Under the pieces are notes generated by a model. The model did not search any database. It saw only the letters and a program-made list of their open reading frames with translations, and was not told the origin of the DNA. The position numbers were made by a program, and so were the translations under genes. Source: Epichloe hybrida (Eukaryota; Ascomycota; Sordariomycetes; Hypocreales; Clavicipitaceae). Taken from it: a stretch of DNA of 64,000 bases. Below, piece after piece: positions 32,853-43,800 of the stretch (the stretch's first letter is position 1; each line of letters begins with the position of its first letter). The stretch lies in assembly GCA_019022495.1 (NCBI GenBank), contig JAFEKR010000015.1, positions 310,001-374,000 of the forward strand, written 5' to 3'.

Positions 32853-34914
32853 CTACGCCAACATGCTCGCAAAAGCCTGCGAGGCATCCATGAGCAAGCT
32901 GGCCACCATCAGAGCCCCGTTGAACACCGCCATCATGTAGAATGGTGCCCCCCGCGACACAGAGTCAAACAAGGCGCCTCCCAGCTTGGTCAACAAGAGA
33001 ATCGCGGCCCCCCCGCACAGCGAGTACACGCCCGCAATCGAGCCCTTTAATCGCACACGCGACGCCGAGTCCTCGCTGGTCGACGTGCCCATCAAGGGCT
33101 CCGACACCATCGACTCGTCTTCGTCCGGTGCAATGGATGCCTCGCGTTGCACACGGCGGGGAAGCTCCGCCGCAATGACGCCTTGGCCTAGAGAGCCCAG
33201 GCTGCATACAATGGCCCCGATCTGGCTGATGCCTAGGAGCGCCACGATCAGCAAGACGGCTGGTGTGCCGCCTCGTCCGTCTACGTCCCTGATCTCGGGG
33301 CTCGAGAGCTGCGGTAGAATCAAGTATCCGACCATGCCCAACCCCGTGGCCGCGACGACGGGATAGTTTACTCGATGAGAACCTCCTGCTGACAAGTAGC
33401 CGAACAGGGGAGCACACAGCAGTCCCGTCAGTTGTGCCACCCCGGTGAGCATGGATGAAAGCACGTATGCTGCCCGGCACTCCTTCTTCAACTCGGGGGA
33501 CGCGTCGTTTGGTGATCCTTGGCAGAACCCGTTGCTGATGAAGAATGTGTTGACGTAGAGGGGGATGAAGAGTGAGATGGCCACCGTAGAGGCGCGAGCC
33601 ACGAACCCCCCCATGTAGCCCAGAGCAATCCTCGAGTCCGTAAACCCTAGGAGCACCGAATCCTTCATCAGATAAAGATACGGAACCACCTCCTAGCCGC
33701 GCCAATGTCAGTAAACGGGTATGATCCAACTCAGTGCAAACAGACCAAAAACAGTGTCTTGACTCTTGCCAAAGGTAACCGAGTGCGTGACAGACTGTCG
33801 AGTGAAACCGCCGGTGCGTGCATACCTGTCGTCTCCGAGGTCTCGATCCGTTTCCATCGTCGCTCTCACCATCCGCGCTTGATCTCGCCAGTGTATTTCC
33901 CCCCGCCTCCGGGGTCCCCAAGAGTACCTTCCATCCCTTGCCTTCTTCGCCGTGCAGGTTGCGCAGCCCAATGAAGACAAATACTGCCACCGCCAACGAT
34001 ATACCCCCAACCACATAGAAGCTATAGGACACGGCTTGTCCCGGTGTCACGCCGTCGAGCTCGCCAAACTTGGCAGGCAGCGGCAAGAACAAAGCCAGCG
34101 CAACAAGCGCACCACAGCCAGTGAAGAGGCCTACGAATCCCGCCAGCACAGATGGCTTTCCCAGCCTGCTTGCTGCATCCTGCTGCCCCTGCGATCCCCT
34201 CGAGTCGTTCGACGCCGACCGCGTATAGTACCGCTCCGGCGTAATGGTCACTTCCGATTCTACCGAAAATGCAACGCTCAACCGCTGGTTGGGCTTGTAC
34301 CTCGATGGACTTCTTGCATCAAACGCGTCGCCTCCGTCTGTGAGCGACGGCAGTATGGCCGTCACCATTGTAGCACTATCCACGATCCAGAATCCCACCA
34401 TGTTAGCGAGCACATGAACATCTCGGTCCGCATCAACCGTATTTCAATTTACACCCCGGATGCAAGCCACAATTGTAATTTTTTTTTTTCCACATGTACC
34501 CCGAATGCGGACCAGGGAACAGGGTACTTACGCCGCCGAAGCTCCGACCGCGAAGAAGACTCGCGCGAGCAATAGCTGAGGATACACATTCGTTGCCTGC
34601 ACGAAAAGCACGAGCGCGATCCCAATGATGGCATATCCGATGGCGGCGACCCATCGCACGCCGAGCCGATCTGACACGAGGCCCCATGTAGGACATGCCA
34701 CCAGGGCAACGACTTCATCGGCGAAGCCGAGCGTGCCGACGACGTCTCCCACATTCTTCTTTTGCCCGATGAGGTCGGTGACGAGGAAGGAGACGGAGCT
34801 GTTGAGGAAGACGAGGAACGATATGGAGAAGAGGGAGATGCCGAGCAGATACGTCACTGCTTGGGTCGTGGTTATGGATGGCGCAAACGGCAGGAAACGT
34901 GCCAGGCGTGCCAT
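32853..34914 (-). CDS. Major facilitator superfamily transporter, YCR023C-like
   Basis: Exons are 34914-34532, 34375-33826 and 33692-32853, giving 590 residues. The first intron (GTAAGT..GATAG with a GCTAAC branch site) joins GASAA to TMVTAILPSL; the second is GTATGC..GGCTAG. The start is ATG 34914 (MARLARFLPF), because the longer frame begins at TTG. About six hydrophobic helices precede and six follow a central hydrophilic loop of Ser, Arg and Glu. The motif LVSDRLGVRW matches MFS motif A between helices 2 and 3. The arrangement with a long inner loop recalls the uncharacterised yeast YCR023C group. The substrate is unknown. A long minus-strand frame that reads through the second intron is an artefact. 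Confidence 0.88.
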
Positions 34915-35642
34915 ATTGATGGCTTCGGGTTTCAAGACGTAAGATGATGGGTAACCTCTGAAGGCGAGGTGTTGACTGAATCACATGGCGCGCAACCCAA
35001 AGAATGCTTGCTTTTGGCAAAGGCAGTGTTGCGTCGGATGGGAAGGGGAGACGGCGGTCCAGCAACGTTCCATGCCGTCGGAGCTGCAATGTATTACATA
35101 AGCTCGGCAAGCCGACGTGGTGGTAGTATCGTCTTCGTCTTGGTCATTCATTCCTCCAACAGATATCTGCTAGGTAGACGACCCGTCTATGGGAACAGTC
35201 TCTGAGTGAAAGGTTTACTAAATGGTTTACTAAATGGTTTACCGAGTCGGAATTCTCAACATCTTGGTCGCTTGGTGACCAGATTCGACATGAACCTGGA
35301 ATGGCGTCGCGCCGACGTTTGGAGCATGGCACGCCGCCAAAAGATCAACGTCAACGCAGACAGCTCAGGTCCACCGCGGAAATTCGGCATGGGCCATTTT
35401 TTTGCACGCACTATCACACTTTGGTGCGAGAAACTGCGAAAAAAAGAACCCTGATCCACTCATCTCATCAAAGTACATACGCATACAAGGATCCCCAGCC
35501 CAAACATGCCAACGAAACCCGGCCGCAAATGTCCAACCGTTGCTGATATACCATGACTCCAATGTCCTTTTTCAGGTGGTTATTTACCTGTCGCAAAATC
35601 ACTTAAAGAAAGCTCACTCTTTGGTTCCTGCGCTCTGCCATG
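34915..35642. other. Intergenic region between the MFS gene and ARP8
   Basis: Upstream of the MFS gene and downstream of ARP8, both on the minus strand. A short repeat GGTTTACTAAAT lies near 35211-35240. No gene is seen. Confidence 0.5.
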
Positions 35643-38028
35643 CTACCAAGCCCAGAGCACCTTGTGATGCAAGGTCCTCGCACCAAGCCGCTCAAATTCA
35701 AAGGGCGTGATCCACGAATCGTTTGTAGAGAGCTTTGCAAATACGCTGGCCCCCTTCCACGTCACCACCTGCTCGTCCATGTCTCGCGCGCTTCTGCTCA
35801 CGAGGATTCTCTCGAAAAGATCAGGCCGCCGTGCCTTGATCTTCTCCTCCAGAACCACCGTGAATTGAGGAATCTTGGAGCCACCTCCTATTACCATGAT
35901 GCTGCCCAGCAAGTCTCGAAGTTTCTTATCGTCGCCTTTAGCTGCGTTTTGAATACTCGTCAGAATTGCAATGTCAAGGGGAGCCATCGGAAGTACCGCG
36001 TCCCTTTCGGCGGCGATGGACGTGGCACTATGCGCATTGGGGTCAGCAAATGCGCCCGCGGCCGCCATCTGCGACGCCTGGTATGCCTGTCCAGGTACTG
36101 GCGTCCCGGCCGCGCGAGAACCGCTCGGGGCAGGGCTGTCTCCATTCAAGCCATCTTTACCGGCTCCGAAAATATATGGTGCAGGTGTCCCGTTGCCCTC
36201 TGGCGCGGGAGAACCAGCGTGGGATCCAGCAGGTGTTCCATTCATACCACTTTCTCCCTTACCGAGGAAGTTGAACGAGCATCTCTCTTTGCTCGGTGTC
36301 GAAACCTCCTGTTGTGACTGCGGTGCTCCACTCGTGGCCGTCGAAGAGATGGATGGCTTCACCAAGGCCAAGATGGCCAGCTGAGCGGCTGAGGATGGAT
36401 CATCGGGGATGTCCACGTCGTAGGCATTGTAGGATCGTTCGACAAGTTTTCGTCGCCCTCGAAGTTTGGTGCTGTTGTCGAATATCGAGGGATCGAAAAC
36501 GCCCATGGCAGACAGAATGACTTCGTCATAGGTCTTGAACATATACTTTTTCGTGGACTGATTGGGGGCGCGAACGTGGAAGCTGGATACCTGCACTGAA
36601 ATGTCTGCCTGCGCCATGGTGCAGTGTTTCAACTTTAATTCTTCGGCCAGAAGGAAATCATAGCGTCGCTGGAGATTGATATCCTGGTAAGGGAAATTGT
36701 CGTAGAGCATCATCTTGATAAAGGTCTCGGTAATGTCGAATCCACCGTACTTCATGTTGATTCTAGAGTCCTCTATGCAGAGACCATCTTCCACGCAGGT
36801 GACCGATGTCTTTTGCGCACCAACATCTACAACACAGGCTCCAGTGTAGCCCGCACCAAAGGTCGCCGCCATGCTCTCTTGCACGAAGCAAACTTTGCTA
36901 AACTCGAACCATGTCATGCACGAGCGTAGAATTTGCTCCACGTATCGCTTATCATAGAGGTCCGGGATGACAAAGACGCAGCTGTACTGCTGCCATTCAC
37001 TATTGGTCGTCAATCCTAGTTCTTGCCGGAGGGCTCTGTCCAGCAGAGTCTCAAAGTCATCGTAGAGGTGTTCTTGGCTGGAGTAGTCGTCTTCGTTCCA
37101 CCATCCATGGCGCAACGGCCACCAAAGCTTGAACTTGGGGTTCGAATCATCTGGAACGCGCAGAGCATCGTGGCCGATGAAGCACGAAGCAGGCGATTCG
37201 GGATCCTCCAGTGTCTTCACATCTGTCCAGTTAATCTCTAATGGATCGTTGTGCTTTTCGATAATTTCCGGCTCTGTACGGCGATTGAAAGTCTGTACAA
37301 GCTCCTTGGAATTCGGCAAAACTTTTCTCTTGTTGGCGCGCATTTCCGTCTTGAGCTCATTGCACATTTTTGAGTACTTTTTGCTCCACTCCTCGCCATA
37401 CTGCTGGTCCGTCGTCTTGGCTGCGGGCTGTCTCCGCGGCAGAGCCTCGTACATCTCGGATTCGGTTTGCGGAAACTTTGCAGCTAGTGTGGTGGGTATC
37501 GTTCGTGGAAGAGCGTCACTGGCGAAGCCAATGCGAAGATTTTGGCTGCCCGGGTGAATGACAATGATGCGCGATGGGTCAACACCACCGGAGGGTGTTG
37601 CGGCGCCGTCTTCATCGGCGAGATCGGGAACGGGCAGAGGAACTTCACCGTTGGCGGTCTTGGACAGGTTTCGATCGTGGTCTCGGGCGGACTGAACGAG
37701 CCGATCGCGTGTTGCGTCGCTTTGGAGACGCAAGGCGAGGATTTGATCATCCCGCTTCATGTAGTCGCTGCGCGAACACAAGCGAGTATATTAGTACGTG
37801 ACAAGCGACCTCGATTCGATTCCCAACAACTTACGTGTAGTAGTTCTTCTGGTTAATGGGGGCAACATCCGGCCAGGTCGTAAGTTTCATGCCATTGTCG
37901 GTTCTCTCCAACCCTTGGCTTCGTTGTCAGCCTGGCTGCTCTTTTGAACCTGCGATATCTGCAAGTGAGGAATGATGGCTTCACTTACCCTCCCTCAGGA
38001 GAACTCTCTCGGAAACTTTGCCAACCAT
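35643..38028 (-). CDS. ARP8: Actin-related protein 8, INO80 chromatin-remodelling subunit
   Basis: Exons are 38028-37989, 37913-37835 and 37767-35643 (introns GTAAGT..CCAAG and GTAAGT..GCGCAG), giving 747 residues. The short first exons give MVGKVSERVLLREG, then LERTDNGMKLTTWPDV and INQKNYYTDYMKRDDQILALRLQ, a conserved opening of fungal Arp8. The actin fold follows, with IIVIHPGSQNLRIGFA, GACVVDVGAQKTSVTCVEDG and, near the end, IMVIGGGSKIPQF. A long insert rich in Gly, Pro, Ser and Ala sits between the actin subdomains. Arp8 is part of the INO80 actin-Arp4-Arp8 module that contacts linker DNA and nucleosomes. It acts in the nucleus. Confidence 0.95.
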
Positions 38029-39164
38029 GATGAGATCCTTGCCCTTGCCGAGGCAGACTGGCCAGCCGCGAGATGGATGGATTGATCCGATGTAGCGGCG
38101 CAGGAACACACGATCCCGGCGCGCCTTACATGCAGCAGGCAGTGCAGACAGGAACAGCTGGTCCGTCAGTCGCTGATACTGATGCGATGCTCGCCTTCCG
38201 CGTGCATGGGCCCTCGGTACCGGCCAAACCTTTGTCCGTGCCCTCCAGCTTCGGCGGTCGGCGGGTTCAGTGACACAATTCTCATGTATCATTTACGTAC
38301 GGATTATACGAAGCATGATTTTCATCGATTTTGGGCAGTATTATGCCATACCGAAACTACCTTGAAGATACGACGTTGCTGAACAAGCAGCAGTGTGGTT
38401 ACACGAATACGTCGGGAGTGAGTTTCACCTGCTGCGGTCTTTTCCTCTTTGATTTCCTCCTTCACGTCCATGAATGTCATGTCATGCGTCCCTACAATGA
38501 CTTGCGCAATGGCCACAATGTCCAGCTCACTCTTCCTTCATCATTCCATCTATACGTTCCAATTTGTCGCCATATTTGATTCCGTATGTAGGCCATCACT
38601 TGCACTGCACGTATGCAAGTTGATGACCTGCTACAGGGTGGGCCGAGCCTTACGAGTTGCCGATGCCCTGGGTTGGAGCATGATCGCCAGCCGGTTGCAT
38701 TACAGCGTCCATGAATTAAACTCATCCTGCTTGATATTTCACATGGCGCGGAAAGAAAAGAGAGTAACATGTTAAATTTGGTGAAAGAAAAATACAAAAG
38801 CCGCAGCGACGTGCCGAAATCTGGACCTCCTCATTTAACCGGCGTCACCTGACGTCACCTGCCACAGTAACGTTGCCACATTTCGTTGCTGCCTGTGAAC
38901 AAGTCGACTATCCAAACATCACACAGATTGACTTCAACCCTTCACATCGTTCGTTGTTATGCCAACATTGGAACGAACCTGTCACCCCTCTAACTGAATC
39001 CACCCGTGATAGTATCCCTGCCACCGCTTAGTCCGACAGGAGCATTCTCCTCCTCACATCAGTCATCTCCAAGGCCAAACAACCACCTTCTACTTTCTTG
39101 ACCAGGAGAACGGACAGAACACACGGGCTGCAAACGAGAGGTCGGCATCGAATTCTTCTTTGCA
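38029..39164. other. Divergent intergenic region (ARP8 / Pro-rich gene)
   Basis: A 1.1-kb spacer between divergent genes. A duplicated GTCACCTG-type motif occurs near 38845-38862. No gene is seen. Confidence 0.5.
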
Positions 39165-39893
39165 ATGGCTCCTATCCCGGTATATAGTGCGAGCCCTATT
39201 AATCCTGCCAAGCCAAGCGGTGTTACTCCGAAAACGGCACCCCCAGGAGATGCGGGCGAGGCCGGTCAGCGTCAACCAGAGACGTCTGAAGCCGGTCATT
39301 CTCACAGCTCATATCCAGCTGCGCAACCAGGCTCTACACCACTGCTCCCCAGGCAGACTGCAGCGCCGCAGGCAAACAATGTTTTGCCTACACCCACGCA
39401 GAGCAGCTCTGTTTTGACTGGCAATCCACCTCTGCCACAGCCGGGCGCTGTTCCTGTACCTCCAGGTTACTCGGCCTCAAATGCTTTACCCCCTCCACCA
39501 AAGGCCGGCGAGTCGGCGAGAAGTCAGCAAGCGGCGGCACCCGTGACTGCCATGCCGCCGCAAATGGTATACCAACCACCCCAGGCATCCCTACCAACCC
39601 AGGGACGATCATCAACTTCAACAACGGCACCGCCTACCGGAGCTGCCGCAGTTGGACTTGCCCCGACGTTTCTTCAGGGGCAGTACCCTCCTGGGAGCTA
39701 TTCGCCGCCAGCAGGCGGGTACCAACAGGACGTGAATGCTGCAGGCTACAACCAATATCAACGATCAACAGCAGCATATGAGGATCAAAGTGAGGCAAGC
39801 GTCTGGGACACGGCGAAGAAGTGGGCAGCCTCCGCGGGCGACAGCATAGCCGCCGCAGAAAATGAGGTTTGGAAACGAATCAACAAGGACTGA
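39165..39893 (+). CDS. Proline-rich protein of unknown function
   Basis: Single exon, 242 residues, with a clear ATG (MAPIPVYSASPINPAKPSG). The first 200 residues are low complexity, rich in Pro, Gln, Ala and Ser, with PPGYSASNALPPPPK-type stretches that could bind SH3, WW or GYF domains. Then come YPPGSYSPPAGGYQQ-like repeats. The last 30 residues (SVWDTAKKWAASAGDSIAAA, then ENEVWKRINKD) form a likely amphipathic helix and are the only part that looks structured. Similar proline-rich proteins with a short conserved C-terminal helix occur in filamentous ascomycetes, but I cannot name a family or function. Coding potential is supported by sustained frame, codon use and the well-placed start. 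Confidence 0.72.
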   Translation: MAPIPVYSASPINPAKPSGVTPKTAPPGDAGEAGQRQPETSEAGHSHSSYPAAQPGSTPLLPRQTAAPQANNVLPTPTQSSSVLTGNPPLPQPGAVPVPPGYSASNALPPPPKAGESARSQQAAAPVTAMPPQMVYQPPQASLPTQGRSSTSTTAPPTGAAAVGLAPTFLQGQYPPGSYSPPAGGYQQDVNAAGYNQYQRSTAAYEDQSEASVWDTAKKWAASAGDSIAAAENEVWKRINKD

Positions 39894-42800
39894 AGGTCAA
39901 GATGGTGCGAAAAAAAAGTGTACGGGGTAGGGCGTATCAATACTACCAAAGCGAAACCTGGTCATTTGCTCTATAATTCTCCCGGATATATGTGTGATAT
40001 GTTGCATACATACAACGTGTGCTGGTAGGTCAGTGTGGCAACACCTGTGCTGTTGTCTCAGGGATATGGCTTGCAGTCAATTGCGCTAACAAGGCAGGAC
40101 CTGGTAGTGCTGGTGAGGTTGCTGGCACCCAGAAGAAAGAAGCCTCGGAGGGGATCTGCACGTCCCCGAACCCCATCGGACCTCAGTCAACTACAGGAAC
40201 GCAAGCATGGTGCCACTGCGGAGAACATATCTCCCCCGGGTCACTGTAGAACGAGAGCGATTTGCATTGATTTAATCCGTGTGTTCTATCCCGAAAGGAC
40301 GGGGTTATGATTATGCAAGTCACTCGGCGGGATATGGAGCGTAGGAAACCGCCTCTGGATTCAACAGCTAGTCATTCATTGATGAGTGTGTGTGAAGATT
40401 GGGCACCAAGTTCGTTGGCGTACATGTGGTGTAAATTGTAATTTATGCGAGGTGGGGAATGGAATCAAGGTGGAAGAGATGTGGTGATGGTTGAGGGAGA
40501 TCAGAGTGTATTACATACGAACGAGCACAACATGGGTGTGAAACAGATGGACACGTTCATTTGGCTGGATGAGGAGAGCTATCTTTGAGAAGTGAAGTTG
40601 TCTATTCAAACCTTTGAACTCGCCATCAGTTTCACCTACATCGCATGGCGTTCACGCCCACGCAACGCCCCATGTTCGGTTAAAACACGTACAAAAAAAA
40701 AACGATCATGAATAACAAAAAAAAGATTGAAGCGAGAAAGTAACCATCTTACATGAGAGGCTGCGACCAAAAAAAAGCATGTCACTCCGCTCGACCCTCT
40801 CGCTCTTGCTTATTTCCCGAGACATTCCCCCGCCGATGCGACACCAACCCAAAAGCTTATCTCTTCAAAGATTACCCCGTCAAAGATGGAAATAAAACCA
40901 AACCCCCGAATCTGCATCTTCAAAGAGGCCCCAGGCCGTACCATTGAACACCACAGCGAAAAGACAAATCCGTAGTCCATCCAGCTTATTCTTAAAAACG
41001 CACCGCTTACAACCTGACCCCCGTCCCCGTACCTAATCTAACAAAACAACCACTAGTCTTCCCCCCACCAAAAAAAACCCATGTCGTAACATGACATGAC
41101 ACACGACGAACCAGTCCATGCCAATGCACGAGTTAGTCCGGACCAGCCGAACAAGTCGAACCCACTTTTGAATAAGTGAGAAAGAAAAGGCTTCCATTTT
41201 GCTTCCACGTTTTTTTTTATTAGGCTAGTGGGTAAAGACTGGAAACGGCCATGCGCTAGACGTTAAATTCAGTTTGGGCTGATTTTCGCGTCGGACAACG
41301 CTCCGGGATGGCGGAAGTTGAAGCTTGAGTAAGACAAAGATCTGAGACGCGGACTGGCGAAACTGGGGTGGATCCGTAACCCTGCTCCCTTTTGACGAGG
41401 ATCCCCCTGCACCCTGGCCAGACGCCAGACCCTGGCCAGGTACGGAGTCCCCCTCTCTTTCTTTCACGATGTCGTGCATCATTTTTAGCGTAGGCATTGC
41501 CGGACGCTAAATACACAATAACGTCGTGCATCAAGTTGCAATGGCTTGGGATCGGATGAAATGCTGGCGAGGAGGAAACAGTCGTGGATTTTTTTTTTTT
41601 TTTTTTTTTAAAATTGGGTTCAGGAGACATCTTTCGCGAATTATTGACCGCTTCGGGTAATAGCCAGGCGCAGCAGGTAGGCTGGTTAATTGTCGAGATG
41701 CAAAGGCTAATTCAGCTCATCCATCTTGACTCCGCCAATCTACATGTAGATGGGGAGTTGGCCACCCCCTGCCTATACAATGCTCGTATGGATTATGAAG
41801 GCTGAGTTGACAGATTGCATATCCTACATAGGTATCATCAAGAAGATGACGGGCGAAATGATTCAACGCGGCCTTGGTGATGGTGAAATAATCGCCGAGA
41901 TACCTGGCAAGCTCTCCGCCAGCATCACTGGCCCGTTGTCCTCTGCAACACAATGCTTAGATACTGTTGCCATATTCCGCAGCCTTGACCTCGATAGGCT
42001 AGATACATTTCCTGTAATTGTAATCGTATGAGAGGCTCTGGATCAGCAGCACGTCCCTCGCCTCGTTTCTTCTTCTTCTTCTTCTTCTTCTTCTTCTTCT
42101 TCTTGGTCTGCCCGACCTCAACCGCGCAGCAACGACCAGATGATCCACTTTGCCGCCCGCTGCTAGATTCTGCTCCTCTCATCTCTGATCCACCTCGAGC
42201 GCGCGGCAAGCTCTGAATGGAGCCACGTTCGCTTTTTTTGTGCACTCTGATGTGTCCCCAACAAAGCCCATTTCTCTGTGCACCGAGCTGCCCCAAACAG
42301 GAGTGAACAACTCGTGTGTGTCGCACCTGGGCACTGACTGTATCCTCCGAGCACTCGCGGATTATTCCATCCACGAGTCCACGATCAGACCGGATTTCCC
42401 AGGCGACGGGCTGTTTCTGTAGAGCTTTGCGGCAAGCTTTGCGTCATGGGAGCGAGCACCTGGTCTGCTTCGCTTCGTCCGGCGACGGGGGCCCAAGGTC
42501 GAACCTGTTCGTCTGTCAAACCTCTCTCAAAGCCGCGTACCAACGAAATGGCACCGAGTATTACTCCGTCGGCAGATGGTCGAGACTGGGAATAATATGG
42601 CAGAACTCTGTTCGAACAGGGCCCTTCCTTCACATCTTCTGCCGAGCGGGAGATCGTTGCAGTAATACTAATGATTTTTCCAGTTCCCGACGGGTGATGG
42701 AACCTAGGAACCTCATCTGCGGCCGCACGAGCCATTGTGTTCCCCCATTATCGATGCCTTTCCCCGGTTTACAGGACCTTCATGGAACCCAACGCACACT

Positions 42801-43436
42801 TGGAGCAGTCGCCCAGGTGATTCAATCCAATTCCATACCACCCATCTCAACAATAATTATAAGCTAAACACTCGGAGACCATGGAGCGTAGAAGCACACA
42901 ACATGCGGAGTACTACGGTCCGTACATAGTGGCTAATTTGTTCGTGGTGGTGTTGTGCATCTCTGGCGAGAGCGAGTACCGGGTCCCGTATTTTATGGTT
43001 TGCCACACTCACCGCCAAATCTCTTGGGCTAGAGCCTGAATCCTTTTTTTTTCCCCTGATAAGGCGCATTGCTTGCTTCCTGCCAGATGAATTTATTTTT
43101 AGATGTAATAGGCCCTGATCCCTGTTTGACTTTGCACTGGGCACTACATACGGAGTAGAACTAGGGTAATTAAGCCGAGTTGTGTGTCTTAGACGTCTTT
43201 CCGTGACTTGGCGTGGTATTGGGAGCTTCTGTTTATACGACACTACGTAACTATTAGGATAATATCCCCTTTGTGATACAATAATGTCGAAATAACTGCA
43301 AGCCTCGGTGATATAAATAAAGCATCACGCCCCTTGAGTTCTATATCTTATCCCACCTCTGTTATACTATTCGCCTATCTAAGCACCAATACATTAATTA
43401 AACCCCCTAATAAGAACATTCCGCAGTGTATTTATA
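39894..43436. other. Gene-poor region, left part
   Basis: More than 3.5 kb with no frame I can defend. It contains A-rich tracts (40690-40730, 41066-41078), a T run (41588-41610) and a (TTC)n microsatellite (42067-42104). A large part may be 3' flank, promoter or decayed sequence. GC falls towards 43 kb. Confidence 0.5.
42067..42104. repeat. (TTC)n microsatellite
   Basis: About twelve TTC units without interruption. Confidence 0.92.
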
Positions 43437-43800
43437 ATGCGTGCCTTCTTCTTCTTCTTCTTGGCGGACGCCCGACCCTCAGCGAGGACAGCTCATTCAG
43501 GCGACAATTAATACTAGGGGAAATACCCCATACGAAGTTGGTGAATTAACAATATTGGTCAACGCCCGCTATGCCAGCGAAGTCCGGAATGTAGATGGCG
43601 AGATCCGTTACCCTATACAATTCAACATCGAAAACCGCGGCTTTCGTTCTGGTAGGATTCGTTTGCAAATTTATCGGAGGAGCGGCCACTTTCATCGTCA
43701 CCGAGAGTTTTGGTCGACCTATACTGCTATAGCTTCCACGACTTGTGTACTTGTTGAGAGCCTTAGCGGTCCCTGGTATATAAGTATTGAGGAGTGATTT
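43437..43800 (+). pseudogene. Low-GC orphan reading frame, possibly frameshifted
   Basis: A 119-codon frame ending at about 43797 is open from 43441 but has no ATG. An ATG at 43437 starts MRAFFFFFLADA, which looks like a short signal peptide, but it is in another frame and stops after 24 codons. The two frames meet at a TTC microsatellite, where a one-base slip would join or separate them. The downstream frame contains VGELTILVNARYASEVRNVD and is not low complexity, with many Arg, Tyr and Ile. I recognise no family. It could be a decayed small secreted protein gene, a gene whose intron I cannot see, or chance. The local GC content is lower than in neighbouring genes. Confidence 0.3.

Noticed and set aside
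32965..34413. 482-codon minus-strand frame over the MFS gene
   Set aside because: It reads through the second intron into a wrong frame; splicing restores the membrane helices.
40019..40249. VGQCGN string resembling the start of tubulins
   Set aside because: The similarity ends after six residues and the frame has no tubulin features.
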